Shown: in pieces, positions 22,951 through 33,900 of the stretch
Position numbering within the stretch: position 1 is the stretch's first letter
Layout: every line of letters starts with the position of its first letter
Source: Persicaria tinctoria
Taxonomy: Eukaryota; Streptophyta; Magnoliopsida; Caryophyllales; Polygonaceae
Length of the DNA stretch: 64,000 nucleotides
Direction: 5' to 3'
Assembly: GCA_037127255.1 (NCBI GenBank)
Contig: JBANSL010000001.1
Span: 41,841,001-41,905,000, forward strand
Notes under the pieces: generated by a model
Told to the model about the DNA's origin: nothing
The model's input: the letters and a program-made list of their open reading frames with translations, nothing else
The model's database searches: none
Made by a program: the position numbers and the translations under genes

Positions 22951-24030
22951 AGTCATTGATCGCTTGTTGCTAAGGATCTCCTTGAGGAACTTGGCGTAGG
23001 CAGGCATCTCATGAAGTGCTTCTGTAAAGGAATAGTAACATTTAGACTCTGAAGCAATTTCACAAAACGCTTAAACTTACCATCAGTTGGATCTTTCAGG
23101 TTCTTAGAAGGGAACGGGAGCGTCTTCTTAGTTTTCTGAGATAGAACAGCTTCCGGAGGTGATGAAGACTCCTCGACATCGACATTTATTTCCTCGATAT
23201 CGACTTGGTTTTCCTCGATATCGACCATTGTAGTCGACTTTGAGTTGGAGTGCTGTGCAGATGAGTCTTGGCCAGGCTGCTTCTCGACGTCGGGTTGACT
23301 TTGGTCAACATCGACTAAATTTTGGTCGACATCGAGTTGCTGTTGCTCATTGTCGATGACATTTTTTCTCTTTTCTTCTCCGTTATCTGGCTCATGCAAT
23401 TTGTGACCGCTCCGTAGTTTTACAACGGCGACATGTCCGTGCTGCCCCTTGGGATTTGGTTCTGTATGCCATGGGAGCTGCCCGGTTGGTCGTGGAATCT
23501 GTGCTGCGAATTGACTTATCTGGATCTTTATGTTTCTCTTCCAGATGTCTAGCTCTCCAAATTTTGTATTTATGTTCTGGAGCTGATTGTTGATGGTGCC
23601 TTGATTCCGGCGCATCTCATCAAGGATCATCTGTAGATCATCCTTTCGCTAATCCCTTTCTGGATGTCCTGGAGCTCTGTATGGCTGGGGGTTCCTAGTA
23701 GCACCTTGGTTTGGTTGTGTTTGATAGAACCTTTGGTCCCCCATATAGCGATTGGGACCCCAGCGTAAGCTACTTCCTCGTGAGTTTCTGCCATCCTCAC
23801 TTGCTCTGTATGTGGGCACTCTGTAGTGGTGTGCCGATGTGAGCCTCATTCGATGCAAGGTTGGTTGATAGAGAGGTACTTGACTTGCTTGAGTAGCTTG
23901 CGATTTTGATCCTTGTAATACTGCTCCCTAACATCTGGGTCAATCTCCTTAGAAGCTTCATAGAGGGGCATGGATGGGGCTGGCCTGGCGTAGGCATTCT
24001 CGTCATTGTTTGTCGGAGCCCCATATTTAT
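22950..24030 (-). pseudogene. Element C gag, 3' part
   Basis: Continues gag from 42505 after the B insertion. It contains QVKYLSINQPCIE, then a TGA where the second zinc-knuckle Cys should be, then GSHRHTTTEC. A Pro/Gly/Arg-rich stretch follows, then the segment LDIWKRNIKIQISQFAAQIP. Next are two palindrome-encoded repeats (QLDVDQNLVDVDQSQPDVEK; MVDIEENQVDIEEINVDVEE) and the tail KTLPFPSKNLKDP...LLQSLNVTIP. The frame is lost after that near 23035. Gag would form the particle and bind RNA. Confidence 0.85.
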
Positions 24031-24750
24031 TGACGAGAGGGTTTCTCGACCAAATAAATTTGTAGTCAAGATCCCCGCTATAGTATAGGGGAGTCGGGTT
24101 CGTCTTTAGAAGAGAAGTCAGCGGTTATAGGTTTAGTGTGTTTTAAGGTTCAGGGATAGCGGGAAGAGGTGATGAGGGTGGCTGTCGACAAAGAATAGAG
24201 GGGTCGATGTCGAGGGATGGAGAGAGAAAGGTGGTTTGATATCGAGTAGAATATGTGCCGAATAAAAATAATAAAATAAAACAAATAAACATGCAAACTT
24301 CCAAGGATAGGGATCACCGCAACAATAAACATATGTTTAGATTATAAATCACATAAAGATGCATGCTTTATATCAAAGAATCGACTTTCGCAAATTCCAA
24401 CAATTTAGGTGATAGAGGCTCTCACATAAAAACCTAATTTGTTTCTACTTTTTCTTAATTACGATTAGTCGGCTCTCGCAAATAAACCCTAATTACTATC
24501 CAATTCATAATAAAATCACTTTCGCTTCAATATCATGAATAAGGAATTTTCTCAACTCTCGCAAAGGATTAAACACATAGGTAGATGATGATAAAGACAT
24601 ATAAATTCATAGATTTATAAATCAAACACACATATCTATGTTGGGATCACCCCAACCATAGAAGAAGAAAATTAGAAACAAACCATAATAAAAGAAATTA
24701 ACTTTAACATAAAAATAAACTAAAACTTACAACCGTTCGTCTCCTTCCTC

Positions 24751-24784
<34 letters not shown>

Positions 24785-25836
24785 CTCATCCTCCTCCACC
24801 TCTCTCCTCTTTCCTTGCGCCGTAAGACGACTTGACTTGAATGAATGAAAATCAGCCCCCTAGGGCTTTATTTATAGGCTTCATTCCAAGCTAATATAAG
24901 AAAGAAACTCTATCTATATCTATATATATCTATCTACTTACTTAAGATAAAAACTTGATAAATAAAGGAAATAAATCTAATAAATAAATAAGGAAAATAT
25001 CTAATGTGGATAAATCTTCCTTGAACTTGATAGCTCTTGATAGATGTGGATAGAATTTGCTCTCGAAAATATCTCCATCGGCTTCGGGATAGAAACATAA
25101 CAAGAAATTCGGATAGCTCGGAATCTGCCACTGAGACGTCCTCGATATCGAGTAGGAGTCCTCGATATCGACTAGCATTTTCTTCGTCTTGTGCTCATCA
25201 ACTCCATGTTGGCCAACAGAACACATGTCGACTTGGGTGGTCCTCGATATCGACTAAGTCTTGCTCGGCATCCCAGTGCTCAGCTTCTCGATCTCGGCTC
25301 CGGACATGGAAATCGATTAGGGCTGTCCTCGATATCAAGTAAAATTCGTCGATATCGAGTAACATCTTCAGCTCCCGGGTTCTCTTGTCGATTTCTGGGG
25401 TCTTTACTCGATCTGGGTTACTCGATATCGAGTAAAACAACTCGATATCAACTAAGTCTCTCAACTTTGTGCTCTGTTCTTGAAACACACTTTCCCGAGT
25501 CCTCGTTCGTCGGATTGACGCATATGACCACGCGTTGGAAAGCTCTTTCCGAGGGCTACAACTTTCATGAAGACATCAAAGCTTGATTCAGAATGATGAA
25601 TACTGAAAAATGGCATTTTCTCCAGCTGCACCATTCTGAGCTTCTCCATGACTTTCCTTTAAATGCCAAAGTGCCCCCTATTTTTGCGAAATATAACAAA
25701 AACTTGTGTAGACTCCATAATTTGGCAAATAAGTGTAACTACATAGATTTTGTATTATTCTAACCCAAATGCATTCAATGTATGCAGAAAACGATATAAA
25801 AGTTACTGTAAAACATGGCAGATTCATCTCAAAACA
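24031..25836 (-). repeat. 3' LTR of element B
   Basis: 1806 bp. Contains a CT microsatellite (about 24755-24783), a minus-strand TATAAATA at 24869-24876 and a cluster of TCGATATCGAGTAA palindromes at 25140-25460. Aligns end to end with 40689-42499. Confidence 0.95.
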
Positions 25837-25854
25837 AACACCCCATACTTAAGC
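25837..25854 (-). promoter_or_regulatory. 3' polypurine tract of element B
   Basis: The plus strand AACACCCCATACTTAAGC directly abuts the 3' LTR. Read on the minus strand, GCTTAAGTATGGGGTGTT would prime plus-strand DNA synthesis. Confidence 0.75.
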
Positions 25855-26074
25855 TTGCTTGTCCTCAAGCAATACTTTTATTTGTCATTCAGGGGAAGGA
25901 ATCAAAACTCTCAACATATTAGATTCATTCTTATATAACCCTGCAATCTACCATCCTCGAAAAGGTACTAGTGTCACAGATTCATGCATGTGCAAATACA
26001 CAAAAGTAACATCTACTCACAAAAGGAGGGTTATGCAAAAACAATGCATGTGACAAAGCATTAATAATCAAGAG

Positions 26075-26240
26075 TAGGGGTGGGCGCGGGACGGGACGGG
26101 ACGGGATGAGAGTCGTCCCGTGTCCTGTCCCGCTTAATTTTTGCGGGACGGGACCGGGACGGGATTCACTATTTTTTTTTAATCCCGCGCGGGCCTTGTC
26201 CCTCACGGGACGGGACGGGACGGGCCCTGTCCCTCAAATA
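26075..26240 (+). repeat. Left end of hAT-like element: TIR plus GGGAC/GTCCC array
   Basis: The 11-bp TIR is followed by clustered CGGGACGGGACGGG and CGTCCCG words. These can pair with one another and are repeated at the right end in both orientations. Confidence 0.85.
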
Positions 26241-26387
26241 AAAAACATTATAAAAAAATCTAAATTTCCTATATATTTTGCTGTTTTCTAAGGCGTAACA
26301 TATATAGATTTATAATATTTTTTTTTTATATTTTATGATTTTACTTATATATATATACACTGTACATTTTATACATATAATTTACAC

Positions 26388-26390
<3 letters not shown>

Positions 26391-26474
<84 letters not shown>
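26391..26474. repeat. (TA)n microsatellite
   Basis: An uninterrupted alternating TA run directly preceding the TIR of the next element. Confidence 0.95.
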
Positions 26475-26479
<5 letters not shown>

Positions 26480-26559
26480 GAGGTTAAAGTGAAAATGGGG
26501 CTTAAGATGAAAAATTTGCTTAAAGTGAAAATAACCTAATTTTAAAACAAAATACCTGC

Positions 26560-26930
26560 GTTCCAAGGAGGCGCGCTCTCGGACTCCCGCACCCACACCC
26601 ATCTCGAGCCACCTCCGGCCACCAGGGACCAGCCGCCCTCGAGCCCACCGCTGTGCGCACCCCCGAGCCCAGACGTGGCCTCATAGCCACCTGCTGCCCC
26701 CGACGAGCCCAGACGTGGCCCCGACGAGCCACCTGCGCGCTCACCAGCATGGGTTCGTTGTCGGCCTCCCACGCCGCCCCACGAGCCACCTCCGGCCACC
26801 AGCCACCACCTGCTCGAACCCCCTCCCTCAGCCGCACCCCCCGAGACCGGAACCCACATGGTTCGAGCCCAGCCGAGCTCACACCGAGCCCATCTCCCCA
26901 TAAGTGTTGTTCGACATTTTTCGCTCGGAA
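26560..26930 (+). other. GC-rich, exon-like island (possible captured gene 5' end)
   Basis: Strikingly GC-rich in an AT-rich setting, with repeats of CGAGCC-ACCTCCGGCCACCAG. On the plus strand it runs into a TTTGGTATGATTTCTAACCC stretch at about 26971, which resembles an exon end and GT donor. Open on both strands, so the coding strand is uncertain and no family was recognised. Possibly a gene fragment carried by P2. Confidence 0.4.
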
Positions 26931-27072
26931 TACCTTCGAAATCCCGATTTTGCTCCTTGTTTCAACTCGAATTTGGTATGATTTCTAACCCTAAACTTGT
27001 TTATTACAATTATTTAGATTGTTTGAATGATTTAGGTTGAGATTGAAAACCTAGGGTTTGATTTAGGAGCGG

Positions 27073-27552
27073 AATTTGGGGCTTTTTGCCAAAAGCCAAA
27101 TTGATTGAAATTGATGATATTGTTGTGTTGTTGGGTTGATTTTGAGCTAATTTCATGTTCATATCATTGTCAAATTGTTTATAGATCATTAGATAATTGG
27201 ATTTTAGAATTTTATATTGCGATATGTTTTATAATTTGGGGCTTTTTGCCAAAAGCCAAATTGATTGAAATTGATGATATGGTTGTGTTGTTGGGTTGAT
27301 TTTGAGCTAATTTCATGTTCATATAATTTTCAAATTATTTATGGATCACGAGCTAATTGAATTTTAGAATTTTATATTGCGATATGTTTTAGAATTTGGG
27401 GCTTTTTGCCAAAAGCAAAATTGACTGAAATTGATGATATGGTTGTGTTGTTGGGTTGATTTGGAGCTAATTTCATGTTCATAGCATTGTCAAATTGTTT
27501 ATGGATCATGATCTAATTGGATTTTAGAATTTTATTGCGATATGCTTTAGGT
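27073..27552 (+). repeat. Three tandem copies of a 160-bp unit
   Basis: AATTTGGGGCTTTTTGCC begins units at 27073, 27233 and 27393. Each continues through AAAAGCC-AAATTGA, GTTGTGTTGTTGGGTTGATT and TTTTAGAATTTTAT-TGCGAT. Copies differ by a few substitutions. Confidence 0.95.
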
Positions 27553-27591
27553 CGATTAGGTTCTTCTATTTTAGCATGAAAATCATAATTT

Positions 27592-27661
27592 AGCCTATTA
27601 GCTCAATTGGTAGAGCAATGTGCGTTTGCACAAAGATGTGGGTTCAAATCCCACATAGGTT
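27592..27661 (+). other. tRNA-like sequence, T2 left end
   Basis: Acceptor stem AGCCTAT with ATAGGTT (one G-T pair), D arm GCTC-AATTGGTA-GAGC, and T arm GTGGG-TTCAAAT-CCCAC. Pol III A box and B box match consensus. The anticodon arm is TGTGC-GTTT-GCACA, a 5-bp stem with a 4-base loop, so it does not fold as a normal tRNA. Confidence 0.8.
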
Positions 27662-27780
27662 ACATAATAGACAAGAGCGCAAAAATCACAAATTGTTAAT
27701 CATGCACATTATAATCTTAGTTATGCACAATTGTATACTACTTTTGCACAATCCTATCTTACTTTTGAATAATTATATTA

Positions 27781-28140
27781 TTAGATATGCACAACATAAT
27801 GTTACATTTGCAAAACATAGTGTTATATTTGCACAACTTAAAGTTATATTTTGCACAATATAATGTTATATTCGCACAACATAATATTATATGTGCACAA
27901 CGTAACATTATATTATTAGATATGCACAAAATAATGTTACATTTGCAAAACATAGTGTTATATTTGCACAACTTAAAGTTATATTTGCACAATATAATGT
28001 TATATTCGCACAAGATAATATTATATGTGCACAACGTAACATTATATTATTAGATATGCACAATATAATGTTACATTTGCAAAATATAGTGTTATATTTG
28101 CACAACTTAAAGTTATATTTGCACAATATAATGTTATATA
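27781..28140 (+). repeat. ~134-bp tandem repeat, about 2.7 copies
   Basis: TTAGATATGCACAA starts units at 27781, 27916 and 28050. Each unit has about five xTGCACAA words followed by ATAATGTTA-like spacers at roughly 20-bp steps. Confidence 0.9.
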
Positions 28141-28235
28141 TGCATTATATCATCTTATTTGTGCACATTATCATTTTATTATTGCACTTTATAATCTTAT
28201 TCATGAACGGGAACACAAAAAAAGCAACTATAAAT

Positions 28236-28309
28236 AGCTTATGCGGGATTCTGAACTCGAACCTTTGTGCATGGGCACATCACTATACCTTTTTTTGAGC
28301 TAATAGGCT
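28236..28309 (-). other. tRNA-like sequence, T2 right end (decayed)
   Basis: On the minus strand it starts AGCCTATTAGCTC and ends GCATAAGCT. The anticodon-arm position again reads TGTGC-CCAT-GCACA. The D and T arms are damaged by small changes. It is inverted relative to 27592-27661. Confidence 0.7.
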
Positions 28310-28852
28310 TTTAATGGCACATGTTGCATTAAAGTACAAAACTGTCATAAAATAGCGGTCCATAAAGAAAAGTTTTGGTATGACACATTATGAAAATGCA
28401 CATTTATAAATAATAACATTTATTGTATTATTTGTTCACTTTATATTTTGTAATCTCATCTTTTTCCCTTTTTAAAATAAAGACAAAAATTGTGATGTAA
28501 CATTCTTGTTGTATTTTTTTAATATTATAGTTGCTCCTAACAATATTATTTTAAGTAAAAATTACGGGTTAAAATCTATAATTTTCATAATTGAAATAAG
28601 GGCAATATTCGTAAGAATGGAAAGTTTGGGAGGCGTGTGAAATTTACCTCATAATTAGGGTCATTTAAACATTTTCCCATTTACTCATAAAATTAGGCCA
28701 ATTTACACCAAAATTAGGCCAATTTAGTAATTACTCATTTAATTAGGCCCATTTACCTTTAAATTAGACCCATTTACATCCAAATTAGACTATTTTCACT
28801 TTAAGAGGGATTTTCATCTTAAGCCCATTTTCATTTGAACCTTTACCTATAT

Positions 28853-29059
28853 AAAAATGAAAATGAAAATGGGAAGTTGAAACTCACGTACAAAGAGGAG
28901 AAGGGGGGAGAGTGAAAGTGAGATTTATGTGGGACCCATTCGATTTTAATTAAAAAAACTAAAAAAATCTGGATTAATCTCCACCTTCCATTTGTTTCAA
29001 TCAATGGTCTATAAATGTGCACAAGGTACATCCTAAGAGGTGTGCACTCTGGAACCACT

Positions 29060-29109
<50 letters not shown>

Positions 29110-29318
29110 AGTGGTTCCAGAGTGCACACCTCTTAGGATGTACCTTGTGCACATTTATAGACCATTGATTGAAACAAATGGAAGGTGGAGATTAATCCAG
29201 ATTTTTTTAGTTTTTTTAATTAAAATCGAATGGGTCCCACATAAATCTCACTTTCACTCTCCCCCCTTCTCCTCTTTGTACGTGAGTTTCAACTTCCCAT
29301 TTTCATTTTCATTTTTTT
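28853..29318. repeat. Near-perfect ~465-bp palindrome with a TA-repeat centre
   Basis: The left arm 28853-29063 is the reverse complement of 29107-29318 with essentially no differences along about 211 bp. The centre 29064-29106 is (TA)n. Translating the two strands from their mirrored start codons gives the same peptide over more than 90 codons, which confirms the symmetry. Confidence 0.95.
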
Positions 29319-29389
29319 TTTTTTTCCAGATTTGGATGAGTGTAATTTTTTATTTTATTTTTTTTCTCATTTATCAATTCCGCTGAATA

Positions 29390-29790
29390 TTCACGTAATT
29401 TCGTTTGTTTAAAAATTTGACGATTTCACCGAATAATGTTTCATACTTCCATTCAATTCAGATCAAAATTTATCAATTCGACTGAATAATTTGTCACATG
29501 TTACCGAATAATGATTAGTTGTTTTTTTTGTCAATTAAAGAAACCTCAAATCTCTAAATAATACTTACAATTTATACGAATAATCCTTAATATTTCACCG
29601 AATAATGTCTCACATTTCACTGAATAATGTTTTGTTTGATGTTATTAGACCAAAGAGTCCATATTCCGACGAATAATAAAACAGATTTCACCGAATAATT
29701 TACCAACTCATTACCACTACTAACTAAAATTTGATACATACGTATGAATAATTTTACAAATTTTGACAAATAATGAATAAAAATTATGCA
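29390..29790 (+). repeat. Dispersed CACCGAATAAT words
   Basis: At least nine copies of a (C)CGAATAAT or close variant occur at irregular 20-50 bp spacing, often preceded by TTTCAC. They are not an exact tandem. Confidence 0.6.
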
Positions 29791-30500
29791 TTTTGAAAAC
29801 CCTACTCGCCCACCCAACCACCCCTGCCACCCACACAACCACCCAGCCCTGCCACCCACACAACCACCCAGCCCCGCCACTACTGGACAACCATTTCACA
29901 AATACAGAGGCTCTCAGATCGCCACCACTGTACACCGACCAGACCAGTGCCCTCCGGGATCTTGAGTGGCGGCGTCGCCACCAGAGGTGGTGACGGACAC
30001 CTCGCCACACCGCCGGACTCCTCGCCACAGTCCAGATCTTCCCATTTAAAAGGGCAACTGCAGCCGACAAATGGGGCTGCTTCCGACCTGATCTTCCCAA
30101 ATTGCTCCTGCAAACCCACAAATTGGAGGTTCATCAACAACCGCAACAAAAAAAAAACAGAGGGCTGGAAGACTCACCTCCATCCACCGAAATAGAGAGA
30201 GTGAGAGAAAGAGAGCAGAAAAAGATACAGATAGAGAGCGGAGAGAAAGCATACAGAGAGAGAGCATCGGGATCCCCGCGCGGCCTTCAACAAGCTCTCC
30301 CGGACACCTCGCCACACCGCCGGACTCCCGAATCGAACTCCCCCTTCGCCGATGACCAACAACGGACCAGATCTGCTCAGTGCTTCTCGGATTTCATGCT
30401 CTTCGATCGGCGGCTCTACCATGAAAAAGAAAAAGGCAATGAGTGGGTTAGGGTTTTATTGAGCAGTTTCAGGGTTTCCCACGCGCTCCACATTTGACAA
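29790..30500. other. GC-rich, gene-like segment with a 28-bp direct repeat
   Basis: Proline/histidine-type simple repeats (CACCCACACAACCACCCAGC) at 29810-29880 are followed by a GC-rich stretch. CGGACACCTCGCCACACCGC and the next 8 bases occur at both about 29994 and 30300. The right end, GGGTTTCCCACGC then GACAAGGTGAGTTTGGGC, resembles an exon end and GT donor at about 30500. Possibly a captured plant gene 5' end. Product not recognised. Confidence 0.4.
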
Positions 30501-30641
30501 GGTGAGTTTGGGCCTTCTTTTCCACAATATTTTTTAAAACCAACCCATACCCGTGGCATAATCCTGTCCACCCATTTAATATAGATCAAGAGTCCAGATT
30601 TGTGCACAAGGTATATCCTAAGCCTTGTGCACAAGTTACCC

Positions 30642-30644
<3 letters not shown>

Positions 30645-30714
<70 letters not shown>
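30645..30714. repeat. (TA)n microsatellite
   Basis: An alternating TA run at the right edge of P3. Confidence 0.95.
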
Positions 30715-30716
<2 letters not shown>

Positions 30717-30934
30717 TGTATATATGTACGGTAACGGTAATATGTTTATTTATTTTTTTATTTTTTTTATTAGGAAAGAATTCGGGTGAGCACGCTCTAC
30801 CCGATGGCATCCTTACGGATGAGGTCTAGAAGACCAGAATCGTTGTTAATATCGACACCCCAGGGAGAGTGGCAAAGGTGTGCAACCTTATCAGCCACTC
30901 TATTGCCTAATCGGGGAACATGAATGAAGGAAAC

Positions 30935-33900
30935 TTATTTCAAAGTCGATAGTAGAGATTTAACATCTGATAAAATTAGTTCGACTTCCCAAGGACAGGT
31001 AGATGTTTTATTTAGGTGGTTTATTATTATCATGGAGTCACCTTCAATGTGGAGTTTATTGATACGGAGTTGTAGAGCCTTTTGGATTCCCAGTTTAAGA
31101 GCAAGCGCTTCCGCTTTCAAAGGACTTTGTTTCCCAAGTTTTTTATAGCAGATGTGTATCGGATGTCCTTCCCAGTCCCGGATTACGGCTCCAGCCGAGC
31201 TATCGTTGTTTGAAATTGTGGATCCATCAAAATTTAATTTGAAAGTACCCCTAGGTGGTTTTCGCCAAGCAATGTTATCATGCTTTCTTTTCGTCCTTGG
31301 ATGCTTGGAGCTTCGGGTGCGTAAGGGGATATCCTCATCCAAGCTATACTCAAAGTGAGTTGTTTTACTCCAATTTTCCTTATGGGTTTTAATGATACGT
31401 AATGAATTTTCTCTATGAGGTATGGGGACCTGTTTAAAAACAAATTGGTTTCGAATGTACCAAGCCGTCCACCAAGAAAAGGCAAGCTCCACCTTGGCAA
31501 CGGATGTAAGCTTGTTTCCTATGAATGAAAAGATAGGTTTTATCTCCCGTGAATGATTTATCATACTAGAAATAGTTGAGTTTACGTGTGTAGGTAAGCG
31601 AAAGAGAGGGCGCACATATGGGCATTCTAGTAAGAAGTGAACGTCATCTTCAACTGCACAGTTGCACAGTTGACAGGTGGAAGGTACAGAAGTCCCACGT
31701 TGAGCCAGCCTAGAGGCAGTAGGGAGTCCGTTCTGACAAACTTTCCATAGGAAATTTTTTATCTTAGGCGGAATATCCAAATTCCATATCCAGGCGTTAT
31801 TGTCTATGCTCAGTGAGGATTGAGCTGTGATTAGCTTATATGCACTTGTCGTGGTGAACCAACCAGCCCTATCGGGCCACCAGTATAAGCGATCCTCAAA
31901 GGGGGAAACGGGAAGTGGAATGTCCAGGATTTCTTTGACCACGTCATTTGGTAATGTATTGCTAAGTTTTTCCGTCCACCATCTACCACCTAAAATATAG
32001 TCACTAATAGTTTCCTCTATGTTGTTAATTTGGGGGCAATCATCCCTAGATAGTAGAGAGCTTGTTGTAATCCAATTATCCGTCCAAAATTTGATAGATG
32101 AACCATTTCCTACTGACCAAATAAGGCCAGTCTTAAATTTATCTATAAGGGTTGTCAGTTTGGCCCATTTCCATGAAGAATCTCCACTTTTCACGTATTC
32201 AAGGATGTTGGTTGAACGAAGATACTTGTGTTTAATGAGAGACACCCAGACATTATCTGGTTCAGCCAATATTTTCCAAAGTAGTTTCATTTGAAGGGCT
32301 TCATTCATCTCTTTCGATTTCGTAAGCCCAATTCCCCCATATTTTTTCGGTCTGCAAATCTTATCCCAGCTAATAAGCGGGCGGTGTTGTAGATCTTTAT
32401 TCCAAAAGAACATCCTGTTAATCTGGTCAAGCTCTTTATGTATTGATGAGGGTAACAAAAAGTTCTGCATTGTATACAATGGTTTGGCCGATAAGTTTGT
32501 ATTAATGAGGATTGCACGTCCCTGTTGTGAAAGAGCATTAGCTCGCCATTTACTTAGTTGCTCTTTAGATTTACATATGATGTCTTCAAAAGTGTGTTTG
32601 TTTACTCTGCCGTTAATAATCGGACATCCAAGGTATTTTTCTAATGAGTTTTCATGTGTAATACTTAAGCAACTGATAAGTTCTAAGATCCTAGAGTTCG
32701 AAATACCTTTTGTGGCTTGGAAGCTAGATTTATGATAATTGACTTTTTGTCCAGAAACTTTACAGTATGAATCAATTATATCCCTAACTTTCTGTCCCGC
32801 TGCAGCACTGCCTCTTGTAAAAATAATGATATCGTCAGCAAAAGATAGGAAGGGGACCCTAGGTCCACTCCTACCGAAGGAAAATCCAATTGGACTATTT
32901 TCCACATTTGTTTCTGCTGAGAGTTTTCGAGCTAAAATTTCAGCCCCTAAGATAAACAAGAAAGGAGATAGAGGATCCCCTTGACGCAGGCCACGAGAGG
33001 GACAGAACATATCGGTAGGACCGTTGTTGACTAGTACAGAGAAGGACACAGTCGTTACACATTCCATGATCCAATTAATGAAAGTAGGGTGGAACCCAAA
33101 TTTTTATAAAACCTTTCTTATGAAGTTCCAATCAACTCTATCGTACGCTTTTTCCATGTCAAGTTTTATCGCCAACCATCCCTCCCGACCCTTGAGCGAT
33201 CTGAAGGAGTGGAAGATTTCGTGCGCTATTAGGACATTGTCTTGGATGGCCCTGTCCGACACAAAGGCGCCTTGTAGTGGGTGAATTAGTTTACCAATAA
33301 TTGTTTTGATTCTTTCTGTCAAAATGTTTGAGATGATTTTGTATACAGTAGAACATAAACTGATTGGGCGATAGTGACTGGTATTTGTAGGGTTATCTCG
33401 CTTTGGCAGTAGTGATATGAATGTATGGTTTATTTGTTTGAGAATTTTTCCAGAGTGGAAAAAACTTTTTACAGCTCTAATGATAGATAAGCCAACAATG
33501 TCCCAGTATTTCTTATAGAATTCGGCTGTAAAACCATCTGGGCCTGGGGATTTGTTGTTGCCAAGGCTAAAAACAGCTTCCTTAATCTCATTATTAGATG
33601 GGTGTCGAATAAGGTAATTATTTTCGCCAGGGGTAGTTGAAGGATGGATTAGATTTAACATTTCTTGTAGGAGTCTATCATCAATCGGCTCTTTTTTGAA
33701 TCTTTTTTCAAAATCACTCTTAATTTCATTTCTAATATTTTCTTCTCCTATTATCAAGGTTCCTTCAACAGAAGTTATATTGCGGATTTGTTTCCTATGT
33801 CTCCGACCCGAAGCAACCCGATGAAAATAAGTTGTGTTCGAATCAGAGAGTTTAAGATGCTTTGTCTTTGCTCTTTGGTTCCAAAAAGTTTTTTGGTAAA

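Larger units (their letters stand above)
27592..28309. mobile_element. Element T2: small element with inverted tRNA-like ends
   Basis: A plus-strand tRNA-like sequence (27592-27661) and a minus-strand one (28236-28309) form inverted ends around a 575-bp AT-rich core full of TTTGCACAA/TATGCACAA words. The core includes a ~134-bp tandem unit. The right 90 bp correspond to the right end of element T1 once T1's Stowaway insert is ignored. No coding capacity. I know of no described family with this layout. Confidence 0.7.
26477..28846. mobile_element. TIR element P2, probably Mutator-like, with a gene-like GC island
   Basis: Left end 26477-26545 and the reverse complement of the right end (28780-28846) share an extended inverted repeat including GGGCTTAAGATGAAAA and CTTAAAGTGAAAATA, about 66 bp at roughly 80% identity by eye. 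Both sides abut TA-rich sequence, so the exact duplication is ambiguous. Inside are a GC-rich island (26560-26930), three 160-bp tandem repeats (27073-27552), the tRNA-like-ended element T2 (27592-28309) and, near the right end, repeated AATTAGGCC-ATTTAC words (28690-28800). No transposase. Confidence 0.65.
29107..30645. mobile_element. TIR element P3 flanked by (TA)n
   Basis: The left end contains CTTAGGATGTACCTTGTGCAC. The reverse complement of the right end contains CTTAGGATATACCTTGTGCAC, and similarity extends over some 60 bp on each side. Both ends abut TA runs (29064-29106 and about 30646-30713). Inside are a CGAATAAT-word region (29390-29790) and a GC-rich gene-like region (29790-30500). 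The left 211 bp have an inverted copy just outside, making the palindrome at 28853-29318. No transposase seen. Confidence 0.6.

Noticed and set aside
24755..24783. CT microsatellite as an independent locus
   Set aside because: It occurs at the same place in both B LTRs (also about 41416-41449) and is part of the LTR.
25690..25836. Independent promoter or gene end near 'gtaaaacatggcagattc'
   Set aside because: The same words end the B, D-related and F LTRs, so this is just a conserved LTR terminus.
27592..27661. A functional tRNA gene
   Set aside because: Acceptor, D and T arms are good, but the anticodon arm has a 4-base loop and no readable anticodon. The same defect occurs in two more copies.
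28843..29386. Two identical ~100-codon reading frames on opposite strands
   Set aside because: They are mirror images produced by the palindrome and run through the (TA)n repeat (Tyr-Ile repeats). There is no sign of a real protein.
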